Shown piece by piece: positions 12,534 to 24,141 of a DNA stretch of 64,000 nt (within the stretch, counting starts at the first letter, position 1; every line of letters starts with the position of its first letter). Below the pieces are notes generated by a model. That model was not told the origin of the DNA, searched no databases, and worked only from the letters and a program-made list of their open reading frames with translations. Both the position numbers and the translations under genes were made by a program. The stretch is from Primulina eburnea (taxonomy: Eukaryota > Streptophyta > Magnoliopsida > Lamiales > Gesneriaceae). Location of the stretch: contig NC_133114.1 of the NCBI RefSeq assembly GCF_022965805.1, forward strand, positions 5,786,261 through 5,850,260. Direction: 5' to 3'.

Positions 12534-12787
12534 CTAAGTTCATGCCAAAACAAATCTGCATGCTTATGAAGAAAAGGTCGTAAGGGAGTGAGAGAATCAG
12601 ATTCAACGCTTACTGGCCCACGAAAGTTGTCAGTTTTCTTCTCGTATCTTGAGATGAAAAGCGAGGTGGCAACATGTACGATGACAGTGGGATCACGATC
12701 TTTAAGAATAGCCCGCAGTTCCCTTTTTATCCATGGTTCTATCCTCCTTAATATCATTTGTTTTGATTCAGTGCTTCCCAGAATTCG
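12534..12787 (-). pseudogene. Exon of a Topors-like RING E3 ligase (gene fragment)
   Basis: The minus-strand reading contains IEPWIKRELRAIL, then DPTVIVHVATSLFI, then LTPLRPFLHKHADLFWHELR. From memory this resembles the C-terminal conserved region after the RING finger in plant Topors-type ubiquitin ligases. It is bounded by a good acceptor (TTGCAG before CGAATTC, at 12788-12790) and a donor (GGTACA at 12533), so it looks like one genuine internal exon of 254 bp. No RING exon (C3HC4) is visible nearby and I cannot identify flanking exons. It is either a captured or relic piece, or one exon of a gene with long introns. Product name moderately uncertain. Confidence 0.5.
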
Positions 12788-12839
12788 CTGCAAATTTGAA
12801 AATAGGTACATTGTCCTAAGTCAAGTTACATAACAAATA

Positions 12840-13520
12840 TGTCTCAATTCTATGAGATACCTTATCTCCACATATTCCTTAATTAGTTCATATTCTCTTA
12901 CTGGAAGGGACAATATCCATGTACCTCGAGTTGAAAGAGCATTTTAAGCAACTGTATAGTCACTGACACGATGTTCTTTTAACAAATAGTATGCTAGTTC
13001 TACTTAATGAATAGGACGTGACACAAGTATTCATCCAATCCAGCTACTTCCACTTTCAGAAAAATAGAGGAAGGAATAATGATTCTGCTTCATTCCATCA
13101 GACTTAAATTTTAACATCACTATTGCCCTCTTCGCATATCATAATCACTAACCAGCTTACAAAATGAATAGTCCATACCAAACAAATAACATGTACATTA
13201 GCAAGTAAAACATGCATTAGACCACTCTTCATAGGAGAAGGAACTGCCCACAACCGCTTTTCATAGATGCTGAGATAAAAATCAAATGAACACAACTTCC
13301 GAATCAAGGAAGCAACAAAAAGTTTGGTCTTCAGTGGCAATACAAAACCTGGCACGCCATTGTTTGATTCTTTCATGTATAACATCAATCGGCCTTCATC
13401 ATTTACATGCCCAAAAGATCTTCTATTTGGCAACTACTTATTTTGTGATAGTCTAACTTGACTGTTGTCTGGATTTTCTGATTAACCTGAACAACAATTT
13501 GGTAGAGCAACTGAATCAAC
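12840..13520. other. Unassigned sequence
   Basis: A minus-strand 109-codon ORF (13104-13433) containing YEKRLWAVPSPMKSG has no family I can name. It could be an upstream exon of the fragment at 12534, or chance. Nothing else is supported. Confidence 0.3.
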
Positions 13521-13529
13521 TAGAGGGTG

Positions 13530-13716
13530 GGGATAATGAATGTCCATAAGGAGTACGAATCTCAAAATGAGGGGGAAAACGAGGGTGATGATGATGAGAT
13601 GCCCGAATTTGAAGAACCTTGATAAGGGATATGAGGCAGTTGTAGGTGAAGCGCCAGTGACTAGGCGAATCACAAGTGCCCAGGTTAAATAGAAGAAGAC
13701 TAACCAAAGGGAGAAC
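13530..13716 (+). pseudogene. Gypsy element G: gag-pol linker ahead of protease (left half)
   Basis: The plus strand reads an acidic stretch (QNEGENEGDDDEMPEFEEP), then after a shift GEAPVTRRITSAQVK, a stop, and NQREN at the very end. Acidic region, VTRRALS-like motif and QREN are the usual order just before the protease of one plant gypsy lineage. The copia LTR begins in the middle of this motif at 13717. The protease continuation, starting LFHT, lies on the opposite strand at 28456 downwards. The two together are evidence for the inversion described in the findings. Confidence 0.75.
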
Positions 13717-16146
13717 TGTTGGATCTGGTTTTCTACACGCTTAAACGCAGCTGAAGTTTTAAAATTTTTATTTTATTTTGACAATCAAAATATGATTTGT
13801 TTTTGGGCGCTCGTGTGATTTTAGATAAAAAAAACATTCATATGATGTTTAAAAGTTATATCTTTGGTGAATAAATCACGTGGCTCCAACTATTACGGGG
13901 TTAGCGGAGATAGCTCTTCGTGAATCTCTACGAACTTTCTTCATATCTTCTTTCTTTAATCCTCCTATCAAGTCCACGACTAGATCGTTTGATCCTCTTC
14001 CAAATTGCACTAGAAATTGTAGAAGATCTTTTCGTAGAGAGAGAACACAATTTTTGTTTAAAATCTTTTTTGAGAGCACATAGTTGAAAGAGCCGAAATT
14101 TTCTTGCTCAAAAATATATGAAAGTTTCGGCTGAATCTATTTAATTGAGAATAAAGAAATCTCAATATTTCTTTAATGATTATTTACTTAATTAATCTAA
14201 TTAATTAAGTAAACAAAATATTTGGAGGAATTTTAAATGGCAAAAATTTGTGTGAGACGGTCTCACGGGTCGTATTTCGTGAGACGGATCTTTATTTGGA
14301 TAATCCATAAAAAAGTATTACTTTTTATGCTAAGAGTATTAATTTTTATTGTGAATATGAGTAGGGTTGATCCGTCTCACAGATTGAGATCCGTGAGACG
14401 ATCTCACATGAGACCTACTCATTTTAAATTGTGATTCTCGAAAATCACATATCAAGTTGGTGGAGGCTATCCCTTTTTTTTTATTATTATTATTATCCTA
14501 AAAAAAAAACAAGAGTCTTGACCTAAATTCCAAAATTATGGATTTAGGTTCTTTAATTTAATTTAATGGGCTTTGTTAATTAAATGGACTAGTCAAACTA
14601 TTTTAATTAATTATATTAAAGTCCATTAAGAACTTTAATCATTTAATATATTGGACTTGTACTCCTACAAGACCATTAAACATACCTCCCATAATATTTA
14701 ATTTAATATTTAATAAACTCAACTTTTGAGTTTAATAATTAAATCCATTATAAATTCAACATTTGAATTTATTATTTAAATTATAAATTCAACTACTTGA
14801 ATTTTATCACCTCCAAAATTTAATATTTAATAAATCCAATTTTTGAGTTTAATAAATTAAATTCTCAAATGTTATAAATTCAACTCCTTGAATTTATTCT
14901 CTCAAAATTTAATTATCATAAATTCACCTCCTTGAATTTACTATATAATATCAATTCAACTTTTCAATTTATTCTCTCAAAAATTAATTATCATAAATTC
15001 AACTCTTTGAATTTACTATTTAATATAAATTCAACTTCTTTAATTTATTCTCTCAACGGGAACAAACGATCCAGTGTTTGTGTGACCCTCAATGGTTCAG
15101 GTATACAGCTAGCTGTGGGTTCACAACTCTTTGTGATTCAGGACATAATCCTTAATTCGGGCTTACCCTAGTTAGCCTCATTCTTTTAATCAACACCTTG
15201 ATCAAGAATGTCAGAACTCATTTCTGATTGCACCCATCGGATCATGGTAAGAGCGTCTAGTATCATCGCCCCATAATCCCCTAGGTATCACTGATAATAC
15301 CTGGAAGAACCAGTATATTATGATTAACGTACAGTACGGTCCCTTCATCTCATATATCACGATCGAATCTGCAACCATTGGTTCATCGAGGGTTGCGTAT
15401 TAATTCGATAACTATGTGATAACTATAATAGTGGCATCGCGTGTACTATTTGAGAATTCTTTCTCTAACGTACATCTCATACTCTGGCCAAAGATTCCAT
15501 GCACTATTATTTCATCAGATCACACATGATATCCACACCTGTAGGTGAGCGGTGAATCCCCGACTACAATGCACTGGCTCCTATATGTGTCACAACTGTA
15601 CCCAACCTCGCCACCTGATGACTCTCCTGGAGCCGGTAAACGAGTCAAAGCACAGCCCTAGCATATAGAGCCTCAGTGTTGTCCCGGGTCATAAGGACTA
15701 ATGGTGTACAATCATAACCACGGACTTATCCTTTCGATGAATGATAACCACTTGGAAAGTTCGAGGGAGGGTTGTTCGGTATAATCATCATATGACTACC
15801 CATCTGCATGTTTGGACATCTCCACGCCCTTACCAAGAAACGCATTACACAACATCACAGATGCTAGTCTCGAGCTCAAGCGACCTTTATCCATGTTTTA
15901 GGCGGCTGAATCGACTAGAAACGAATTTGGAATATGCGGTGTTTACAAATGAGTTTCAACATCAAATTACGATTCATTTGTATTAAATCATAATCAAGGA
16001 CTTTATCTATGCTGATTGAATGGGTATACATATAAAGTATAACGAAACCATTAAAAGTTAAATTATATTAAAATAAATATTGTTTATTTCACTTGAGTTA
16101 ATAAATTCCCTACCAACCGTTGGCTTGCAGGGCATCTACTCTAACA
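13717..16146 (-). repeat. 3' LTR of copia element AB (2430 bp with MITE)
   Basis: Starts TGTTAGAGTAG (minus strand, at 16146) and ends GATCCAACA at 13717. It is the reverse complement of the LTR at 28462-30657, very similar throughout, except for a 182-bp MITE plus its 9-bp duplication at 14239-14429. The TSD is AGAAC at 13712-13716. An array of short AAATTCAAC/GTTGAATTT repeats occupies about 14700-15055. Confidence 0.95.
14239..14420. mobile_element. MITE, 9-bp TSD, Mutator-like
   Basis: This 182-bp insert is absent from the sister LTR at 28462-30657. Both sides carry ATTTTAAAT (14230-14238 and 14421-14429), a 9-bp TSD typical of Mutator-like elements. The ends form inverted repeats around GTGTGAGACGGTCTCAC (left) and GTGAGACGATCTCACATG (right). 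The sister LTR serves as the empty site. Confidence 0.92.
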
Positions 16147-16161
16147 ATCTCCCACTTGCCC
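16147..16161 (-). other. Polypurine tract of copia AB
   Basis: The minus strand reads GGGCAAGTGGGAGAT immediately before TGTTAGAG. This is the plus-strand primer site. Confidence 0.85.
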
Positions 16162-16417
16162 TAGAGCCAACTACCCTTAACTTTAAACCCATTGCTTCGC
16201 GATGCTTCTGAAACAATGATCCTGGCATGGGCTATGTAAGTGGATCAACAACATTATCTGCTGAGGAGACTTTTTCGACTGATATGCCTCCTCTTCCCAC
16301 AATCTCCCGTATGATGTGGAACTTCCTCAGTACATATTTGGATCGCTGATGAGACCTTGGTTCCCTTGCTTGCGCAATGGCACCAGTGTTGTCCCAGTAC
16401 AACGGGACTGGATCAAC

Positions 16418-17865
16418 TCAATTAGGAATAACGTCCAACTCTTGAACAAAATTCCCCATCCAAATTTCCTCTTTAGATGCATCAGATGCAACAATGTATT
16501 CAGCTTCAGTGGTGGAATCCGCAACGGTGTCTTGCTTGGAACCTTTCCAAGAGACATCCGCACCATATAGCATGAATACAAAACCAGAGACCGATTTCGA
16601 ATCATCTACGTCACATGGGAAGCTATAATCAGTGTAGCCTTCCAATTTAAATTCTCCACCCCCATAGACCATGAACAAATTCTTAGTGCTTCTCAAGTAC
16701 TTAAGAATATCTTTCACGGCCTTCCAATACATTGGACCTGGGTTTGCCTGATATCTTCTTGTAACACTCAGAGCGTAAGCAATATCAGGACATGTCGATA
16801 TCATATCATACATGATACTACCAATGGCAGACGCATATCGAATATGTGTCATCATCTCTATCTCTTCATCAGTTTTGGGACACATAGATTTAGATAGAGT
16901 AATACCATGACACATTGGTAAGTATCCTCTCTTGGACTCTTCCATAGAGAATCATTTTATAATGGTATCAATATAGGTGGCTTGGGTGAGTCCGAGCATC
17001 CTCTTTGATCTATCTCTATAGATTTGTATTCCCAATACGTAGGATATTTCACCCATGTCTTTCATGGAGAATTTACTGGCTAACCATACTTTAGTTGATT
17101 GCAGTAATCCTACATCATTCCCAATGAACAGGATATCATCAACGTAAAGTACTAGGAATGCCACTGCACTCCCACTAACTTTTTTGTGCACACATGGTTC
17201 CTCAGGATCTTAGCAAAACCAAACTCTTTGATAGTGCTATCAAATCTGAGGTTCCAACTCCTTGACTCCTGCTTGAGACCATATATTGATCTCTGAAGTT
17301 TGCATACCTTATGATCACTTTCTACTGATGTGTATCCCTCAGGTTGAGACATATAAATTTCTTCTTTGATGTCTCCATTGAGGAATGCAGTCTTTACATC
17401 CATTTGTCATATCTCATAGTCATACCATGATGCTATGGCTAGTAGTAATCTAATGGACTTAAACATAGCAACTGGTGAAAAAATTTCCTCATAGTCAACT
17501 CCTTGCCTTTGAGTATAATCTTTTGCAACCAGCCTTTCTTTGAAGGTCACTACATTCCCATTCGCCCCAAGCTTTCTTTTGTAGATCCATTTGCACCCTA
17601 TAGGAACGATTCCCTCAGGTTGATCCACCAATGTCTAGACTTGGTTTGAATACATATAGTCCATTTTTGACTGCATGGCTTCAAGACATTTGGTTGAATC
17701 AGTATCAGATATTGCTTCCTTAAGTTCATTGGATCATATCCAACACAAGACTCATCATGGTCTTGTTAATGAAGAAGCGTATATCTATCAGGTGGTCTAA
17801 TAACTCTATCAGACCTCCTAGGAGCTTGTACTTCAACTGCTGGTTGTTGGGGATTAGGTTCAACT
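16418..17865 (-). pseudogene. Copia AB reverse transcriptase and RNase H (broken)
   Basis: Copies element RNA into DNA and removes the RNA. On the minus strand the N-terminal RT motif GCKWIYKRKLGANG lies at 17407-17631 with VDYEEIFSPVA. MDVKTAFLNGDI then QPEGY follow at 17152-17403. The catalytic loop LYVDDILFIGND lies at 16952-17191 and TRRYQANPGPMYWKAVKDILKYL at 16418-16945. RNase H follows, with GYTDYSF and STTEAEYIVASDA. Stops and frame changes separate the four pieces. Upstream the gene is cut at 17870 by a solo LTR; integrase resumes at 21207. Confidence 0.92.
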
Positions 17866-17870
17866 ACTAT
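17866..17870. repeat. TSD of solo LTR1 (left)
   Basis: ACTAT, repeated at 21202-21206 just after the LTR end CTTTACA. Confidence 0.7.
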
Positions 17871-20800
17871 TTTAGAACCCGAAAATCAGATTACGTATAA
17901 GCCATGCATAATTTCTATTATTTAAATTAAAAATGAATTTTTAAAAAAATATGAAGTGTTTTATTTATTTTAAAAGAAGATGTTTAGTTTTATCTTTTCA
18001 GGGTAAATACGCTAGGCCGGACCGGAGTTTGGAGATTTGAGATAAAATTAATAATAAGAAAATATTCCTAAATATAATTTAAGGCAAGGAATAATTTAAT
18101 TTAAAGAAAAATAATGTTTTAGAATTTATTTCATTAATTAGAGCTAAATTGGTAAATAAAATCTTTTAGGTTCAATATTTAATTAAAGCTTAAATTAAAA
18201 TATGCGCAAAAAATGTGGGTGAATTAATCTAGATATAAAATATCCAAGAAATTAAATATAACCTTTAAATACTTAAATTGTTAACCATGCAATGTCATAC
18301 AAGAGTTCATTTTAAATTAAAGTGTAAATTCACTAAAATGTGTAATGGATATTTAAAACCTTAAACAATTAAAATGCAAGGTTTGAACCATGCAAAATTT
18401 GTAAGAAATCGGTCAACCCTTTTTAAACAAATTCAAATGTGGAGTAAACTCATTCAAGTCACTTTTAAATGTTTTTTTTTTCATTTCCCACTTTTAAGTT
18501 ACCAATCTTGAGTAATTTAAACACAATAATGAATCTTAATTCCTCCTCAAACCATCATGCTAGCAATTGAACGGGTGTAGACAGTAAGATCAAGAAAATG
18601 TATCGGTTAGCAAGGGGAAGGAGAAGCCTTTCAAATTTCATTCAAAAACCTTGACTTGTAACTCTCAACTTAATGTATGTTATGGCATCTTAAACACTCA
18701 CCTTTATTGTCAAGCAAACCCACACTCTCACCCATGAAAAATATCAGAAAATAGCAGCTTAGATTCGTGAGTTATCAGCTGGAATAAAAGAATGATAGTA
18801 GCTACAACAAGGTGAGAAATAATTCAAAAATCCATTCCACTTCTTGACTTGTAACTCCTAACTAAATGCATATTATGACCCCTTAACACCTTCTATATCC
18901 TTGACTTTTATCCCTTAAATTTCCTAAACCCATATGCTCGAAATTATCAGAAGAGAACAGCAGCTAAAAATCGAGAACAACAGCTGAAACGAGTAAGAAG
19001 GAAACCAACTCCGTTCCATCGCGTCGTATTGTCGTTTTGATTTGTTTTCTTCAAAACAAATTCCAGGCATGTATATATTACTTCTTTGCTCTTCAATCAA
19101 GTCCTATAAATATTTTAAACCTTATATGTTCAAGATTCATGAGGCAAAACGAATTGTTGACAGCTACATTTCTCGAAAAATATCTGCACAAGTTCTCAGC
19201 CATGTGTTCATGTGTTACGTTTGAAGTGTTTTGTTGATTTCAGGGGTTTGTTCGGTTCCAGGCTTCCAAGGATGCTTCTAGGCATAAATTAGAATGTGTT
19301 AGGTTGTATTTGGTTCAATGGCTCAAGCCCATTCACGCACACACAAAGAAATGACAGCAAGTTTGTTTATAGCAGCAAAATGAGTTACAGTTTTGGTCTT
19401 TTGAATGGTTTAAGGGAGTATTCGGATCATGGCTTTTTTAAGGACCATATCCATGGTTAGAACTCTTCCTTATCATGTATAGGACGTGACCAAATCAATT
19501 TTTACAAGCTTGGTTCACGGATCCTTCGGTATTATACATAAACATGACAAGTGCCATCGATTTTTCAAAAATCTGATTTCTGTGTTGTTTGACTTATGGC
19601 TGGTTTCTAGCCCATAGCTATGGTTCATACAATACTCCATCATGTCTAGATCAAGCCATGGTTGATCAAATGGCCATTGGAACGACCCAAGATAGTAAAA
19701 CAAATCAATACATCACATGACACAGCAGGTTGCCTTCTCGGTTAGCATGTGCATTATCCTAGGTGTTGGTTCGGTTTGTGTTTGTCTTTTAGCCCTTAGA
19801 CATGGTCCAAGTCATGCCTTAGGATGTTGGTAAGGGTCCCTGGTCAGTGGTTCAACCCCATGGTCATTTGTTTCAGAGATATAACTGACACACACACAAC
19901 AGCTATCACTGAAATTCTGTTTTGTTGACAGCAGCTTTGAACTTTGGTTTTGGTGCTTGTTTGAGTTCTTGGTTGGCTTTTAGCCCATGGCCTTGGACTG
20001 GACACTACCTTAATGAGTTAGAAAAGTCGTGTTTTTGGCCGTTTGTGATTTGGTCGAGTTTAGAGGTCGTACGAGAATTTACGGTGAAAGGTGCCAAAAT
20101 AACTCTCGAAAGAGTGTTTTATGTTTTGGATTCCTTTCACCTATTTTCGTGTTTTACAGTTCTTATGCATATTTTTCAATATATTTGAGGTATTTTTAAT
20201 CATGATTAAATGTCGGTTTAATGTTGGTTTGAGTTGGTACGATACCATAATTTTAAATCAAATGGTTGGTCCTAATAGTCTCAATTTTTGGTTCAATTAT
20301 TGAGTTTTGGTTCTATTGTCAAGTTTAAGTCAAGATAATATTATTTGCATGTGTCACATATTAGAGTTAAGTTGCAGCAAGCCTGGGAGCGATCCACCTC
20401 ATCCGGTAAAATAAGGTTATAATTATATTACGTGCATAAAAATATAAAATGTTTATTTTTGAGATATATGCGATATGTCTTGTGACCACCTTATGCTTAT
20501 GGGTTTGGAAGTCGGTAGGCGCAACCGAGGACCTCTCCACCCGGTAACTTACGACCGGTTTATGATTATGTATGGGTACGGACATCCAGTCCAAGGGCTG
20601 TGATTGATCTCTACCGCCCAGTATACTGTGGTTTAGTCTGATCAGGCGCTTACGTTATGTTATGGGCCACTTGCTTAGAAATATTATCTCTACCAGAAAA
20701 TTATGATATGCTATGACAGAGCTCTATGGAGCAAAGCTTTTACGTACGATTTTCAGATATGCACGTAGTTATAATTATTCATGATACTATTTTCACCGTA

Positions 20801-21201
20801 CGCTTTACGATACTTTATTTTTACCTTGCATGCGATTTTATGATATATTTACTTGTTATTCACGATATATACGTGTTGAGTCTTTAGACTCACTAGACTT
20901 GATTGTTGTAGGTATTGATGAGGTCGAGACCGCGGGCGGAGTCCAGTGAGCGATCTTGGGGCAGTAGTAGTAAACCCGAGGACCTCATGATTTAATTTAT
21001 GCACCTTTTATCATTCAAACTCGATTTTAACATGTTGGATTATTTTTAAATTGTTGTTTGAAATACAATGTTGACTTCCGCTATTATTTTAAAGTTAAAA
21101 TTATTTACCTGTTTATTTTATAAATTGGGCAAGTTATTTATTTATTTAGAAAAATTTTAATAATTCCGCAAAATTATGAATACGAAATACGGGCCTTTAC
21201 A
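17871..21201 (+). repeat. Gypsy-type solo LTR1 (3331 bp) inside copia AB
   Basis: Interrupts copia pol; the coding sequence resumes on the other side. It ends GGGCCTTTACA and is flanked by ACTAT duplications, but its left end reads TTTAGAACCC rather than TG, so that end may be mutated. It contains the LTR-family landmark TGAGTCTTTAGACTCA at 20877-20892, followed by a CCGAGGACCTC box at 20976, in the plus orientation. No internal gag-pol, so it is a solo LTR. The ORFs inside are short and unsupported. Confidence 0.8.
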
Positions 21202-21206
21202 ACTAT

Positions 21207-22158
21207 AGTTGAGGGAGTATCTTGAATTTCTTCAAGTTCTATCATCTTGCCTTTTCTATCCAATAGAAATTTCTTTTCCAAAAAGTTGGCATTTCTTGAA
21301 ACAAACACTTTTGATTCATTGGAATGATAGAAATAATATCCAACAAAATTATTTGGATATCCTACAAAGTAGCACAAAGTGGATCTAATATCCAATTTGT
21401 CTCCCACTGTCTGCTTCACGTAAGCAGGACATCCCCATATTCTCTCGTAAGAATATTTGGGAGTTTTTCCCATCCATATCTAATATGGTGTTTTATCCAC
21501 TGCTTTAGTATGGACATTATTCAACAACATTGCCACAGTTTCAAGCGCAAAGCCCCAAAACGATGTAGGCAATTCAGTGAATCCCATCATAGATCGAACC
21601 ATGTCCAACAAGGTTCGCTTATGATGTTCAGAAACACCATTCAATTGTGGTGTTGTTGGTGGAGTCCACTGTGAGAATCACATTCTCTTTTAGATAACCC
21701 AAAAATTCAGCACTCAAGTATTCTCCACTTCGATCAGATCGAAATGCCTTAATACTTCTTTTTAGTTGGTTTTCTACTTCAGATCTGAATTCTTTGAACC
21801 TTTCAAATGCTTCAGATTTGTGTTTCATCAAATAAACACACACATACCTCGAATGGTCATCGGTAAAGGTAAGGAATGCCCATATTCTGTGCTAACACTT
21901 AGCGGGCCAAAATTGTCTGTGTGGATCAAATCCAATAGACCATGCGCATGTTCCACGTTTCCATCGAATGGAGTCTTGGTCATTTTTTTCTTTTAGACAG
22001 AACTCACAAGTAAATAGAGAATTTATGTCTGACAAGTCAAATATGTCTTCTCCCACTAGTTTGTGCATTCTTCTTTGGGAAATATGACCTAGTCTAGCGT
22101 GCCATATTTGTGTGGGATTTGGATTATCTAACTTTCTTTTGGTCTTTGTTGAAATCAT
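21207..22158 (-). pseudogene. Copia AB integrase and GAG-pre-integrase (broken)
   Basis: Inserts the cDNA into the host chromosome. On the minus strand IWHARLGHISQRRMHKL with CEFCLKEK gives the HHCC zinc-binding region (21892-22158). Then come MKHKSEAFERFKEFRSEVENQ and FRSDRSGEYLSAEF (21628-21843), holding the second catalytic Asp. The C-terminal part YERIWGCPAYV lies at 21174-21473. The frame is shifted between the pieces. Colinear with 63412-63937 of copia C, which gives the family sequence in better condition. Confidence 0.9.
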
Positions 22159-22269
22159 GTTTACTTGGACATTCCTTTATCATTTCCAGAACATTTCTGG
22201 CACATATAATTTCTTATGTCCGAACTTCTTGCAGTGAAATAAATATGTTCTGACTTATCGGGCTTTGTG

Positions 22270-22960
22270 GGCTCTTTAAGTGTTCTTCGGATTTTGCCTC
22301 TTATTGGGTTTGTTTTTCCTTGTGAGGGGCGGAACATTTATTTCCCTTACCTTGTGGGTCATTTTTCGTCCGACGAAAGGCCAATTATAAAAACAACAAT
22401 TTTTCTTATTTTATGGTGATCTCATAAGTCATAAGCATATTGACTAGCTCTTTAAGGCTATCAAAATATCTTATTAAACTTGAAATTTACCATAACCCTG
22501 TCAAATGAGGAATAGAAAGATAACAAATTGATGTTATCAACTAACTCGTTAGGAATCACATATTTCAGGCCCACCACATTTTCAATAAACCGAGTCATAC
22601 GTACACTACGCTCATGGACCAAAGCCTCATCTTGCATTCGTATAGTCTTGAGCTTTTAAAAGTTGTGTGCATCACTATACGAGTTTCATGTACCATGCAA
22701 CTCTTGCATGTGTATTCGAATGTCAGCAGCATTCAACATTTCCTCAAACTGTCCCTACAGTTCATTTGACATAGAAGCGAGCATATCACACTTTAGTTTG
22801 CATACTATGGTCCTACCATCTTGCATGCTTTTCAGTTCAGCAGGACTGACATTATTGTGTATATCATTTTCTCCGAATTTAGAATAATTTTCTTAACCAG
22901 TCATGAAAATTAGTTACGATTAGCTTGTTAATAACAAAAATGGATTACGTGACAAAATCG
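22270..22960 (-). pseudogene. Copia AB gag remnant
   Basis: Reverse complement of the gag area of copia C (62660-63360). Short readings such as MQELHGT and VVGLKYVIPNEL are typical of UBN2-type copia gag. There are many stops, and a zinc-knuckle region is only faintly visible. Identified by colinearity with copia C and position between leader and pol. Confidence 0.75.
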
Positions 22961-24042
22961 AAAATATATTGATATGGAAACAGAATAATTGTTGCTGATT
23001 ATTTTAAAATAATTTTAAGATATAAAATATGGATTTTATTTTATAAATCTCCCTCCCACTATTTTGACATTTCCACCACCCTCTGATGAATAAGGGAAAT
23101 CGTATTTCCTTAGTGGGTACGTAGAGTCCAATTAGCCAATTATAATCCCGAATAATATCAGCCAATTATAATTTCTAAAAGATAGAATCCAATTGCATCC
23201 CTATGCAACCTCCGCGTGTTTTGCCTCACGTTTAATAAAGACCCAATAATATGACATCGTTTATTTTTGCGTGTCAAACCAACTCATCAATGTTGAATTG
23301 TAGTAGACGTTCGCCATGAGTTCTCCCAATAATATGAGCCGAAGTCATGGGAGTTCCACTCAATTCACATCATATGTCTGGTGAAAGTAACAGCTTTCCG
23401 GCGTCCAGGCCTCCCCAATAATATGAGCCAGATACTGTCTGCGGGTAGCGATCAACATGCAACCACGGTTGATGGAAGGCAAGAAAAAATTAAACTCTTT
23501 TAATTTTTACTTTTCCGGTTTGATATAAATTTTGAATCATATTCAAAATGAGGGATTTTAATTTTAAAATTGTCTCATCATTTTAATTTAAAAATCGTGT
23601 GCCACGAGTTTGTATGTTTGCCGGATTCATGTAACTATATTATATAATAATAACATACATGCATACTACTATATATCACATATATCATAATATGACATTC
23701 AACAATAAATAAGGATGATCGATTGCCAACACTATTAGATCCATATGAGCCATACATGGATCCAGGTCCAAACCTAGGTGAATGCAGGGATGCAAATGCA
23801 ACTATTACAAGAGCTTCCAATATTTTACATGTCTTCATCTCGTTCATCGGGCCCACCATCTTTCAGTCTTGATCTCCCACTATTTCTAATAATTACATTT
23901 AAATAGCCATGGTGCATAAGGAATACATCTCATGGGATGGGAACGGGCCATAAACCAGGCTCACTTTAATAATATCAAATATTAAAAACGACTAAAACAG
24001 TAAAATATCCTAACATACACCTAACACATTGGTCAAGGCTCT
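22961..24042 (-). other. 5' untranslated leader of copia AB (distal part)
   Basis: Reverse complement of 61530-62650 in copia C. It contains four spaced copies of an (A)CCCAATAATATGA-like word (23150-23430). Homology to copia C stops abruptly at 24042, in the middle of GAGCCTTGACC-flanking sequence. The missing continuation is found at 31331 on the other strand. Confidence 0.85.
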
Positions 24043-24141
24043 CGGGTTTGATATGATTAACAAACAAACTCAAACGAGCTATTTATCGAGCCGAGCTCGA
24101 ATAGCTTTCAAACGGTTTGGTTTATTTACATCCCTAATAAT
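24043..24141 (-). mobile_element. AGCTCG hAT element, terminal piece 1
   Basis: The minus strand reads TAGGGATGTAAATAAACC from 24136, then CGAGCTCGGCTCG-type sequence, ending abruptly at the copia leader. TAGGGATG/TAGGGGTG termini suit hAT elements. The other end of the same element is at 31332-31948. The last 72 bp (24070-24141) recur at 27014-27085 with one mismatch. Confidence 0.75.
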
